Positions 1 through 6,616 of a DNA stretch of 12,344 nucleotides are shown here, in pieces; position 1 is the stretch's first letter; each line of letters begins with the position of its first letter. The DNA is from Planktomarina sp. (GTDB taxonomy: Bacteria; Pseudomonadota; Alphaproteobacteria; Rhodobacterales; Rhodobacteraceae). The stretch spans positions 1 to 12,344 of the forward strand of contig JAKMFM010000245.1 in the NCBI GenBank assembly GCA_022425445.1, written 5' to 3'. The notes under the pieces are model-generated. The model saw nothing but the letters and a program-made list of their open reading frames with translations. It did no database searches and had not been told where the DNA came from. The translations under genes were made by a program, and so were the position numbers.

Positions 1-41
1 CAGCCCGACGCTGAGCCATTGCCTAAGAGGTTAAAACTTCA

Positions 42-1484
42 ATGAATAAGAAGATCACACATCTCCTATTGGTCACAGCGACCCTGCTATTGAGCGGTAC
101 AGCCCAAGCGCAAACCGCTACGATCCAATCAAAACAATATGAAGACGGCGGCTATTATGAGGGCACATTCAAAAACGGTCGCCAACACGGGCAAGGCACC
201 TACAGCCTTCCGTCAGGATATACATACACCGGCAATTGGGAGAATGGTGAGATTTCCGGTCAAGGGGAGGCGACCTTTCCAGATGGGTCGGTCTACAGGG
301 GGACCTTTTCAAATGGGAAGCCCCACGGAGACGGCCGCATAACCTATGCCGACGGTGGCACCTATGAAGGCAACTGGGTCGCCGGAAAGATCGACGGGCA
401 AGGCGTGGCGATATATGCCAACGGCCTGCGCTATGAAGGAGAGTTTCGCGACACCAAACACCACGGCCAGGGCGTTCTCACGTCTGACAGCGGGTATCGC
501 TACGAGGGCAATTGGGTTGATGGAGACAAACAAGGGGTCGGCACCATTATCTATTCAGATGGGGCAGTCTACCAAGGCTCTATTGAGGCGGGCGAGCGTT
601 CGGGGGCTGGGATTTTGACAATGCCCGATGGGGTGACCTATGAGGGCACTTGGAAAAATGGCAAGATCAACGGTGAGAGCACCCTCACCCATGCCAATGG
701 CAATGTCTTCACCGGTATTTTGCAAGATGGTAAGCGCGAGGGGCGTGGCAAGGTCGTCTACGCGAATGGCGACCTCTATGAAGGTCAGTTCCACAAAGAC
801 CGTCGCCATGGCAATGGCACGTTTCTCGCCGCCGACGGCTATCGGTACTCTGGCAGTTGGCAGAATGGCAAAATCTCGGGACGCGGTGAGGTGCGCTACC
901 CGGATGGCTCGATCTATGTCGGTACCTTTGTAGATGATTTGCCAGAGGGTGTCGGCAAAATCACCTATCCAGATGGCTCGACCTATGAGGGCAATTGGAA
1001 GGCCGGGGTCATTGAGGGGGCTGGAAAAGCAACTTATCCCAATGGCTTGGTCTATGAGGGCAGATTTAAGAATGCGCAAAATCACGGCTATGGAATTATG
1101 ACCTTTGCCGACAGTTATCGCTACGAGGGCAACTGGAAAGATGGCAAACGCCACGGCGCTGGCCAAGCGCGGTACCGTGACGGTACAACCTATGTCGGCG
1201 GCTTTGTCGAAGGGCAGCGCTCTGGTGAAGGATATATCAAAATGAAGGATGGATTTAGCTACACCGGCGACTGGCTCATGGGTGAAATCCACGGCATAGG
1301 CACCGCCACCTATGCCAATGACGATGTCTACACCGGAAGCTTTGTCAACGGACGTCGGCAGGGCGAGGGTACAATGCGCTATGCCACCGGTGGGGTTGCA
1401 AGCGGCACTTGGGAAAACGGCGTTTTGCAACCGGACGAAGACACGGCACCTGCGCCCGAGGACGCGGCCAGCCCCTCCGAATGA
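42..1484 (+). CDS. Secreted MORN-repeat protein
   Basis: The 480-residue product begins with a Sec signal peptide: basic MNKK, a hydrophobic stretch at about 6-18, and an AQA cleavage site near residues 21-23. It should therefore be exported, probably to the periplasm; no lipobox cysteine is seen. Residues 38-451 are 18 head-to-tail 23-residue MORN repeats (core Y-x-G-x-W/F, then G-x-G, then Y/F-x-D/N-G). A 19th truncated repeat follows, then an acidic, Pro/Ala-rich tail at about 464-480. There is no enzymatic domain. MORN arrays in general form elongated beta-hairpin rods linked to membrane or protein binding, but no specific role can be assigned here. The start is supported by AAGAGG at 25-30, 11 nt upstream, and by the signal peptide. 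The gene converges on the SDR gene with a 13-bp gap. Existence of the gene is near certain; its function is unknown. Confidence 0.93.
   Translation: MNKKITHLLLVTATLLLSGTAQAQTATIQSKQYEDGGYYEGTFKNGRQHGQGTYSLPSGYTYTGNWENGEISGQGEATFPDGSVYRGTFSNGKPHGDGRITYADGGTYEGNWVAGKIDGQGVAIYANGLRYEGEFRDTKHHGQGVLTSDSGYRYEGNWVDGDKQGVGTIIYSDGAVYQGSIEAGERSGAGILTMPDGVTYEGTWKNGKINGESTLTHANGNVFTGILQDGKREGRGKVVYANGDLYEGQFHKDRRHGNGTFLAADGYRYSGSWQNGKISGRGEVRYPDGSIYVGTFVDDLPEGVGKITYPDGSTYEGNWKAGVIEGAGKATYPNGLVYEGRFKNAQNHGYGIMTFADSYRYEGNWKDGKRHGAGQARYRDGTTYVGGFVEGQRSGEGYIKMKDGFSYTGDWLMGEIHGIGTATYANDDVYTGSFVNGRRQGEGTMRYATGGVASGTWENGVLQPDEDTAPAPEDAASPSE
153..1433 (+). repeat. MORN-repeat array built from a tandem 9-repeat (621 bp) duplication
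   Basis: The array has 69-bp coding units (23 codons), 18 full and one partial. Repeats 1-9 (nt 153-773) align one-to-one with repeats 10-18 (nt 774-1394). By hand count 105 of 207 residues match. The best pair is repeat 4 with repeat 13, at 16 of 23. The sixth position alternates F (odd repeats) and W (even repeats) up to repeat 8, then flips phase at the 9/10 junction, as a duplication of an odd number of repeats predicts. Near-identical DNA is also offset by exactly 621 bp: the segment starting at 498 and that starting at 1119 share 17 of 18 bases. Confidence 0.75.
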
Positions 1485-1497
1485 AGCCTGGGGGCTT
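1484..1497. terminator. Weak candidate hairpin between convergent genes
   Basis: AAGCC (1484-1488) can pair with GGCTT (1493-1497) around a TGGG loop. The hairpin lies exactly between the MORN stop and the stop of the convergent SDR gene. The stem is only 5 bp and has just a short T run on the plus side, so it is at best a weak shared terminator. Confidence 0.25.
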
Positions 1498-2163
1498 TCA
1501 CCAAGGGACGATGCTTCCGTTTTGATCGAAAAATTGTCCGGTCTCATGCGGCCCGCGGGCCTCTATCACGTCATGCAGTCTCGCAGCAGCCTCTGCCGGG
1601 GGACGCGCGTCATATTTGGCCGAAAACGGCCGCGTGAGGGGCGTGTCGACAGTGCCAGGATGCAGCGCAAAACAGGACAGTTGCGGATGGCTGCGGGCCA
1701 ATTCAATCGCGGACGTCCGCAAGATTTGATTGAGGGCCGCCTTGGCCGCCCGGTAGGAAACCCATCCGCCCAGTCGATTGTCACCGATCGATCCCACCCG
1801 CGCTGATAGGACCGCGACGCGCGCCGGACGATCACGCGGCAATAAAGCGCCAATTCGGCCCAAAATGAGCGCTGGGCCGATGGCGTTTACCTGCATCTGT
1901 GCCGCCATGGTTTGCGCCGTCGCGGCCTTGATGGTCTTTTCTGGCCCAACCCCATCGAGCGTCAAAGCGCCGGTTGCAACAACAATTGTGTCAAACGGAC
2001 CGGTCACCGTGGCCATTGCGACGGCGATGGTTTGCTCTTGGGTGAAATCCAGGCCCTGCGCTTTGCGCGACAGGCCGGCGCATTGCCAACCCTTGCTGTG
2101 ATAGGTCTCAGCAAGCGCCGTTCCAATGGCCCCTGAGGCCCCAATGATCAAGATACGCTTCAT
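1498..2163 (-). CDS. Short-chain dehydrogenase/reductase (SDR)
   Basis: Using the ATG at 2161-2163 the product has 221 residues, normal for a classical single-domain cytoplasmic SDR. The N-terminus runs straight into strand beta-1 and the dinucleotide-binding GASGAIG loop (8-14). An Asn at about 93 and YRAAK (Tyr137, Lys141) supply active-site residues, followed by a PGTVDTP segment at about 169-175. It resembles C-factor-like SDRs that act on unknown carbonyl or alcohol substrates. At the usual catalytic serine position the sequence reads LSARVGS, so Ser120 or Ser125 must serve. This may be a subgroup variant. In-frame ATGs at 2211 and 2181 would add 16 or 6 residues, but these have no family character. 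GGGAG precedes the chosen ATG only very closely, so the exact start is uncertain. It is divergent from leuA and convergent with the MORN gene. The substrate cannot be inferred. Confidence 0.88.
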   Translation of the reverse strand: MKRILIIGASGAIGTALAETYHSKGWQCAGLSRKAQGLDFTQEQTIAVAMATVTGPFDTIVVATGALTLDGVGPEKTIKAATAQTMAAQMQVNAIGPALILGRIGALLPRDRPARVAVLSARVGSIGDNRLGGWVSYRAAKAALNQILRTSAIELARSHPQLSCFALHPGTVDTPLTRPFSAKYDARPPAEAAARLHDVIEARGPHETGQFFDQNGSIVPW

Positions 2164-2259
2164 ACTCCCGAGGTAGGGCATATTGCCAACATGGCCACCA
2201 CCACGCCGCATTTTGCCATAAATTGCTTGCGCGCCAGGGAGTTTGGCATATTTTTTCCC

Positions 2260-2287
2260 TTCCCATTTGCAAAATCACAGTTATACC
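2260..2287 (+). promoter_or_regulatory. Candidate promoter for the leuL-leuA transcript
   Basis: TTCCCA (2260-2265) and TATACC (2282-2287), 16 bp apart, each match 4 of 6 bases of the sigma-70 consensus. Transcription from here would begin near 2294-2295, at or next to the leader-peptide ATG. Other weak pairs exist further up, for example TTGCTT at 2223 with CATATT at 2247. GGCATATT occurs twice in this spacer, at 2177-2184 and 2245-2252, with unknown meaning. The assignment is tentative. Confidence 0.25.
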
Positions 2288-2294
2288 TAAACCC

Positions 2295-2345
2295 ATGGAA
2301 CATTTGACTGAGCAACTCCTCCTACTAACTCTTAGCCTAGGCTGA
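2295..2345 (+). CDS. leuL: Leucine-rich leader peptide upstream of leuA (attenuator peptide)
   Basis: A 16-residue reading frame encodes MEHLTEQLLLLTLSLG and stops at 2343-2345, 76 nt before leuA. Seven of 16 residues are leucine, four of them consecutive (2316-2327). Three of the seven Leu codons are CTA, which looks uncommon in the neighbouring genes. This is the design of leader peptides in ribosome-mediated attenuation, as known for the enterobacterial leu operon: leucine shortage stalls the ribosome on these codons. The stop codon is also the first three bases of an RNA stem, the second hallmark. No Shine-Dalgarno sequence is visible between 2275 and 2294, so the peptide might be read from a leaderless or nearly leaderless mRNA. 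No alternative in-frame ATG or GTG exists nearby. The peptide itself is unlikely to act as a stable product. Confidence 0.8.
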   Translation: MEHLTEQLLLLTLSLG

Positions 2346-2389
2346 GCGTGCTTTTCGGCGCGGGACGCTCACCGAAGCCCAGCGCCGAA
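2331..2389 (+). promoter_or_regulatory. Putative leucine-responsive attenuator stems before leuA
   Basis: Three stems overlap. (1) CTTAGC (2331-2336) pairs with GCTGAG (2341-2346) over the last leader codons. (2) TGAGCGT (2343-2349) pairs perfectly with ACGCTCA (2365-2371). (3) TTCGGCGC-GGG (2354-2364) pairs with CCC-a-GCGCCGAA (2378-2389), 11 bp with a single bulged A at 2381. Stem 2 shares bases with stem 1 and interlocks with stem 3, so in simple secondary structure stem 2 excludes both. This matches the classical antiterminator (2) versus protector plus terminator (1+3) arrangement. A ribosome stalled at the Leu run would free the arm at 2343-2349 and favour stem 2; one at the stop codon would cover it and favour stem 3. 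Stem 3 is followed by CCCTTCC rather than a T-run, so the termination mechanism is not clear. No stem obviously hides the leuA ribosome binding site. Confidence 0.65.
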
Positions 2390-2421
2390 CCCTTCCAAAA
2401 TCCTAGCAGAAGAACAGTCCT

Positions 2422-3987
2422 ATGACCCAAGATCGTGTATATATTTTCGACACTACTTTGCGTGACGGTGAACAAAGCCCCGGCGCAACCATGACCCATT
2501 CCGAAAAGCTTGAATTGGCTGAAATGCTTGATGATATGGGTGTGGATATCATTGAAGCTGGATTTCCCATCGCCTCGGAAGGAGATTTCAAGGCCGTCAG
2601 CGACATCGCCAAACGCAGCAAAAACGCCATGATCTGCGGCCTTGCCCGTGCAAACTTCAAAGATATTGATCGCTGTGCAGAAGCCGTGCGCCATGCGGCG
2701 CAACCCCGAATTCATACATTTATCGGCACATCGCCCCTGCACCGCGCCATTCCCAACCTGACCCAAGATGAAATGGCCGAGCGCATTCACGAAACCGTCA
2801 CCCATGCCCGCAATCAATGCGACAACGTGCAATGGTCCCCCATGGATGCCACCCGCACAGAATATGACTACCTCTGCCGCACCATTGAAATCGCCATCAA
2901 GGCCGGTGCCAGCACGATTAATGTCCCCGACACGGTGGGCTATACGGCGCCACGCGAAAGCGCCGAGCTGATCGCAAGATTAATTCAGGACGTCCCGGGC
3001 GCCGCCGATGTAATTTTTGCCACCCATTGCCACAATGATCTTGGCATGGCCACGGCCAATTCACTTGCCGCCGTGGATGCAGGCGCGCGGCAGATTGAAT
3101 GTACGATCAATGGCCTCGGAGAGCGCGCCGGCAACACCGCTCTTGAAGAGGTTGTGATGGCGATGAAAGTCCGGAACGACATCATGCCCTACCGCACGCA
3201 AATCGATAGCACAAAAATAATGGCCATCAGCCGCCGCGTGGCCACAGTGTCCGGCTTTGCGGTGCAGTTTAACAAAGCAATCGTCGGTAAAAACGCATTT
3301 GCCCATGAGAGCGGCATTCACCAAGATGGAATGCTCAAAAATGCCGAAACCTTTGAAATTATGCGGCCTGAAGATGTTGGATTAAGCGAGACCAACTTGG
3401 TGATGGGCAAACACTCCGGCCGCGCGGCACTGCGCTCGAAGCTCAAAGAGCTGGGCATTGATTTGGCAGACAATCAATTGAACGATGTCTTTGTGCGCTT
3501 CAAAGATCTGGCGGATCGCAAAAAGGAAGTGTTTGACGAGGATCTTCTTGCCTTGGTTCGGGCAGATACAGCCGATGAGCAATCCGATCATCTCAATCTC
3601 AAATCCTTACGCGTGATCTGCGGTACCCAAGGCCCGCAGGAGGCCAGCTTAGAATTGTCCATTGATGGAATTATGCACAGCGTCAAAGCGACAGGTGACG
3701 GTCCCGTCGATGCAACATTTAAGGCGGTCAAAGCGCTCTTTCCTCACGCAGCGCGATTGCAGCTTTACCAAGTGAATGCGGTCACCGAAGGGACCGATGC
3801 GCAGGCCACCGTGAGCGTTCGGATGGAGGAAGACGGCAAGATCGCAACCGGACAATCGGCCGATACCGATACCGTGGTGGCCTCAGCCAAAGCCTATATC
3901 AACGCGTTAAACCGCTTGATCGTTCGGCGCGAAAAATCCGCACCTGGAGAGGACTTGAAATCGGTTTCCTATAAAGACGCCGGCTGA
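2422..3987 (+). CDS. leuA: 2-isopropylmalate synthase
   Basis: LeuA condenses acetyl-CoA with 2-oxoisovalerate to give 2-isopropylmalate, the first committed step of leucine biosynthesis, in the cytoplasm. The 521-residue product has the HMG-CoA-lyase-like TIM barrel in its first ~280 residues. It carries the signature DTTLRDGEQSPG (10-21) with metal ligand Asp11, the ligands His202 and His204 in HCHNDLG, and GERAGN (233-238) with Asn238. A linker region follows, then a C-terminal regulatory domain (about 390-510) of the type that gives leucine feedback inhibition. Length is normal for the long bacterial form. The ATG at 2422 places the barrel signature at the usual distance; the ribosome site AGAAGAA is modest. 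Expression is likely controlled by the leader peptide and stems just upstream, so leucine would act at both enzyme and RNA level. leuB, leuC and leuD are not adjacent. The gene is probably transcribed alone, ending at the hairpin at 4013. Confidence 0.97.
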   Translation: MTQDRVYIFDTTLRDGEQSPGATMTHSEKLELAEMLDDMGVDIIEAGFPIASEGDFKAVSDIAKRSKNAMICGLARANFKDIDRCAEAVRHAAQPRIHTFIGTSPLHRAIPNLTQDEMAERIHETVTHARNQCDNVQWSPMDATRTEYDYLCRTIEIAIKAGASTINVPDTVGYTAPRESAELIARLIQDVPGAADVIFATHCHNDLGMATANSLAAVDAGARQIECTINGLGERAGNTALEEVVMAMKVRNDIMPYRTQIDSTKIMAISRRVATVSGFAVQFNKAIVGKNAFAHESGIHQDGMLKNAETFEIMRPEDVGLSETNLVMGKHSGRAALRSKLKELGIDLADNQLNDVFVRFKDLADRKKEVFDEDLLALVRADTADEQSDHLNLKSLRVICGTQGPQEASLELSIDGIMHSVKATGDGPVDATFKAVKALFPHAARLQLYQVNAVTEGTDAQATVSVRMEEDGKIATGQSADTDTVVASAKAYINALNRLIVRREKSAPGEDLKSVSYKDAG

Positions 3988-4012
3988 TCCCCGCCCATTT
4001 CTCTAATTTCAC

Positions 4013-4043
4013 GCCTTGTAGGGTGAAAACCACCTTACAAGGC
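4013..4043 (+). terminator. 13-bp hairpin after leuA, probable terminator
   Basis: Bases 4013-4025 pair with 4031-4043 without mismatch (one G.U, 4021 with 4035) around an AAAAC loop, starting 25 nt after the leuA stop. The stem is long enough to end transcription, but the following bases (CTTGGAAAGG) contain no T-run. The 3' end overlaps a second small hairpin, GCCTT-GGA-AAGGC, at 4042-4054. Either it is a terminator without a U-tract or an RNA-stabilising 3' structure. Confidence 0.55.
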
Positions 4044-4044
4044 C

Positions 4045-4073
4045 TTGGAAAGGCGGTGTCTAAACCTTATAGA
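4045..4073 (+). promoter_or_regulatory. Candidate sigma-70 promoter for the mreB operon
   Basis: TTGGAA (4045-4050) and TATAGA (4068-4073) are separated by 17 bp. Each matches 4 of 6 consensus bases. It sits just after the leuA hairpin and about 55 bp before the mreB start, which would put the transcript start near 4080 and the hairpin at 4084 inside the 5' leader. This rests on position and motif only. Confidence 0.4.
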
Positions 4074-4083
4074 TGAGAAAATT

Positions 4084-4103
4084 CTAAGCCTGTGTCGGCT
4101 TAG
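4084..4103 (+). promoter_or_regulatory. Inverted repeat in the mreB 5' leader
   Basis: CTAAGCC (4084-4090) pairs perfectly with GGCTTAG (4097-4103) around a TGTGTC loop, ending 12 nt before the mreB ribosome site GGGG (4116-4119). It could be a 5'-UTR stem-loop protecting the mre mRNA, an operator, or a second terminator for leuA, though no T-run follows. The repeat itself is clear; its role is inferred. Confidence 0.45.
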
Positions 4104-4127
4104 GTTCATACCGATGGGGCGTTGCGG

Positions 4128-5165
4128 ATGTTTGGACTTGGTGGTCTGTTTTCTTCAGATATGGCGATTGATTTGGGTACAGCCAATACTCTGGTCTACG
4201 TGCGCGGCAAAGGAATCGTTTTAAATGAACCTTCCGTCGTGGCCTATCAAGTCAAGGATGGTCAGAAAAAAGCGCTGGCCTTCGGTGAGGATGCCAAGCT
4301 CATGCTCGGCCGGACACCTGGTTCCATTCAAGCCATTCGCCCAATGCGCGACGGGGTCATTGCTGATTTTGATGTCGCAGAGGAAATGATCAAGCATTTC
4401 ATCCGCAAAGTTCACAAGCACACCACCTTTTCCAAGCCGAAAATAATCGTCTGCGTACCTCATGGAGCCACTCCGGTGGAGAAACGCGCTATTCGTCAAT
4501 CCGTCCTCTCAGCGGGCGCCCGCAGGGCCGGTTTGATCGCAGAGCCGATTGCCGCGGCCATCGGAGCCGGCATGCCCATCACGGATCCAACCGGCTCTAT
4601 GGTCGTGGATATCGGCGGCGGGACAACAGAGGTGGCCGTTCTTTCATTGGCAGACATCGTCTATGCCCGCTCGGCGCGCGTCGGTGGTGACCGCATGGAT
4701 GAGGCTATTATCAGCTACCTTCGTCGCCAGCATAATCTTTTGGTCGGAGAAGCTACAGCTGAGCGGATCAAAACCACAATCGGAACAGCCCGCATGCCCG
4801 ATGACGGGCGCGGGGCAGCCATGGCTATTCGCGGGCGTGACCTGCTCAATGGCGTGCCGAAAGAGACCGAAATCAGCCAAGCACAAGTGGCTGAGGCACT
4901 GGCTGAACCCGTGCAGCAAATTTGCGAAGCCGTCATGACCGCATTGGAGGCCACCCCACCCGATTTGGCCGCGGATATTGTCGACCGAGGCGTCATGCTG
5001 ACAGGCGGTGGCGCTTTGCTGGGCGAATTGGACCTGGCCCTGCGGGAACAAACCGGCCTGGCTGTCTCGGTTGCGGAGGAAAGCCTCAACTGCGTGGCGC
5101 TTGGAACGGGTAAGGCTTTGGAATATGAAAAACAGCTCGCCCATGTTATTGACTACGACAGTTAA
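4128..5165 (+). CDS. mreB: Rod-shape-determining actin homologue MreB
   Basis: MreB is a bacterial actin that forms membrane-bound antiparallel filaments on the cytoplasmic face and directs lateral wall synthesis by RodA and PBP2. The 345-residue product is full length. It begins with MFGLGGLFSSD, the short N-terminal membrane-binding segment of Gram-negative MreBs. The actin-fold nucleotide motifs follow: phosphate-1 DLGTAN (15-20), Glu138 in the EPIAAAIG helix, phosphate-2 DIGGGTTE (161-168), GGDR (186-189) and the adenosine motif LTGGGALL (291-298). The ATG at 4128 is preferred because GGGG (4116-4119) lies 8 nt upstream; a TTG two codons earlier is too close to that site. It is first in the elongation cluster, 30 bp before mreC, with its own candidate promoter. 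Confidence 0.97.
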   Translation: MFGLGGLFSSDMAIDLGTANTLVYVRGKGIVLNEPSVVAYQVKDGQKKALAFGEDAKLMLGRTPGSIQAIRPMRDGVIADFDVAEEMIKHFIRKVHKHTTFSKPKIIVCVPHGATPVEKRAIRQSVLSAGARRAGLIAEPIAAAIGAGMPITDPTGSMVVDIGGGTTEVAVLSLADIVYARSARVGGDRMDEAIISYLRRQHNLLVGEATAERIKTTIGTARMPDDGRGAAMAIRGRDLLNGVPKETEISQAQVAEALAEPVQQICEAVMTALEATPPDLAADIVDRGVMLTGGGALLGELDLALREQTGLAVSVAEESLNCVALGTGKALEYEKQLAHVIDYDS

Positions 5166-5195
5166 ACGTTAACCGCTCAACCCTTAGGGGAGCTT

Positions 5196-6080
5196 ATGGC
5201 ACGGGATCGCAACACGCCAGATCGCTATTCAACGGCCCTTGGGCGGCTGATGCTGGGCGCTTTGATCGTTATGTTGCTGGGGCTTTTTTTGTTATGGCGC
5301 ATCGATAATCCGCGGATCGAGAGGCTGCGCATGGAAATTACCGACCGTGTTATTCCCAATTTCTCCGCTGTCACAGCCCCGGTGACCGCAGCAGTCAACA
5401 TCCTACGCTCAGCGCGCAGTTACACGCGGATCTATCAGCAAAACCAAGAGCTGCGGCGCGAATTACAGCAGATGAAAGCCTGGAAAGAAGCCGCGCTCCA
5501 ACGCGAGCAAGAAAACGCACGTTTGCTGGATTTAAATAATGTGCGACTCGATCCAAAGTTCACCAAAATCACCGGTGTGGTTCTGGCCGACAGTGGCAGC
5601 CCCTTCCGCCAAACGGTATTGCTCAACGTTGGGCGACGTGACGGAATCGTGGATGGCTGGGCGGCCATTGATGGCATCGGACTGGTGGGCCGTATTGCCG
5701 GTGTGGGAGAGCGCACCTCACGGGTGATCCTTCTCACAGATACCTCAAGCCGCATTGCCGTTTCGATCGAATCCAACGGGCAACGCGCGATGATCGTTGG
5801 CGACAACACCAGCCGACCGCCTTTGGAATTCTTGGAGGCTCCCGAAACGGTCCGGCCGGGGGATCGTGTCGTGACCTCTGGTGACGGCGGCGTCTTTCCG
5901 TCAGGTCTTTTAGTCGGCCAAGTCACCCAAACCCAATCAGGACGGCTGCGCGTGCGATTGGCAGCCGATATTCAAAGGCTCGAATTTCTCCGCGTCCTGC
6001 GTCATCAACCGCGTGAGATCATCTCAAACGCGGGTGATCTGGTTGGGGTGCACTTGTCGAATCCATCGGGGGAGCCATGA
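5196..6080 (+). CDS. mreC: Rod-shape-determining protein MreC
   Basis: MreC is a bitopic inner-membrane protein whose periplasmic part binds and activates PBP2, linking it to MreB and MreD. The 294-residue product has a short basic cytoplasmic tail and one membrane segment at about 17-37. A periplasmic coiled coil follows at about 74-112, rich in Gln, Glu and Arg, and then the double beta-barrel MreC core to about residue 270. Motifs typical of the core are the DSGSPFRQTVLLNVG and DGWAAIDGIGLVGR stretches. Strong AGGGGAG (5186-5192) sits just before the ATG. The stop overlaps the mreD start (ATGA at 6077-6080), indicating coupled translation. The family assignment is secure from motifs, topology and position. 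Confidence 0.95.
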   Translation: MARDRNTPDRYSTALGRLMLGALIVMLLGLFLLWRIDNPRIERLRMEITDRVIPNFSAVTAPVTAAVNILRSARSYTRIYQQNQELRRELQQMKAWKEAALQREQENARLLDLNNVRLDPKFTKITGVVLADSGSPFRQTVLLNVGRRDGIVDGWAAIDGIGLVGRIAGVGERTSRVILLTDTSSRIAVSIESNGQRAMIVGDNTSRPPLEFLEAPETVRPGDRVVTSGDGGVFPSGLLVGQVTQTQSGRLRVRLAADIQRLEFLRVLRHQPREIISNAGDLVGVHLSNPSGEP

Positions 6081-6616
6081 TGCAAGATCCCCCGATGCGC
6101 ACCTTTCGTCTGCAACTGACCTATCTTGCGATTATTGCGCTGGTAGTTTTGTTACAAACTCTGCCGCTGCAAGCTCTTCCATATCCCTTTGCTCCAGCTG
6201 ATGTGCCGCTCGTCGTCACCTTTGCTTGGATCATGCGGCGCCCCGATCTAATGAGCCCGTTTCTGATCACCCTGGCGTTTTTATTTGCGGACGCCATTTT
6301 ACAAAAGCCCCCTGGCCTATGGACGTTGATCGTGCTCTGCGCATCCATTTTTCTGCGCATGCGGACGCGCGGCCGAAATGAAGTCCTCTTTCTTTATGAA
6401 TGGCTCATCGTCGCCATGGTGATTGGAGTGAGCTTTTTGGTGCATTATTTCGCCTTGATGTTCACATTTCTGCCCGTTCCAGATGTGCAACAATATGTTG
6501 TCCAAGTGCTATTGAGTATTTTGATCTACCCGATCTGCAAGTGGATCTTCCGCCCCGTGCTGCGCTTTGTCCTGGCGCAAACATTGCATCCGAGCGCACC
6601 AAGGACCGCGCGATGA
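6077..6616 (+). CDS. mreD: Rod-shape-determining protein MreD
   Basis: MreD is a small polytopic inner-membrane protein that balances MreC control of PBP2. The 179-residue product is almost entirely hydrophobic, with about five predicted membrane segments (around 12-32, 40-58, 60-75, 107-130 and 137-157) and a short basic C-terminus. Such proteins diverge strongly, so the call rests on size, topology and its place between mreC and mrdA. The first ATG (6077) overlaps the mreC stop. A second ATG at 6080 is better spaced (5 nt) from GGGGAG ending at 6074, so the protein may start one residue later. Its own stop overlaps the mrdA ATG (6613-6616). Confidence 0.92.
   Translation: MMQDPPMRTFRLQLTYLAIIALVVLLQTLPLQALPYPFAPADVPLVVTFAWIMRRPDLMSPFLITLAFLFADAILQKPPGLWTLIVLCASIFLRMRTRGRNEVLFLYEWLIVAMVIGVSFLVHYFALMFTFLPVPDVQQYVVQVLLSILIYPICKWIFRPVLRFVLAQTLHPSAPRTAR

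Noticed and set aside
555..1547. A 330-codon open frame on the minus strand opposite the MORN gene
   Set aside because: It is antisense to a 69-bp repeat array. Because 69 is a multiple of 3, a stop-free antisense frame repeats in every unit. The translation shows no domain character, and the plus-strand MORN protein with its signal peptide is clearly real.
2177..2187. Small palindrome GGCATATTGCC in the SDR-leuA spacer as an operator
   Set aside because: The half-sites are only 4 bp and no regulator gene is nearby. One half recurs at 2245, which is not enough to call a binding site.
2332..2832. 166-codon minus-strand frame over the leuA start and the attenuator
   Set aside because: It is antisense to the highly conserved LeuA N-terminus and has no ribosome site or motifs.
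5162..5177. TTAA-ACG-TTAA near the mreB end as a CtrA-type site
   Set aside because: The CtrA motif needs a 7-bp spacer between TTAA halves; here it is 3 bp.
6400..6612. 71-codon upstream extension of the PBP2 frame
   Set aside because: It overlaps mreD in another frame and has no conserved sequence. The ATG at 6613 has a good ribosome site and fits the family length.
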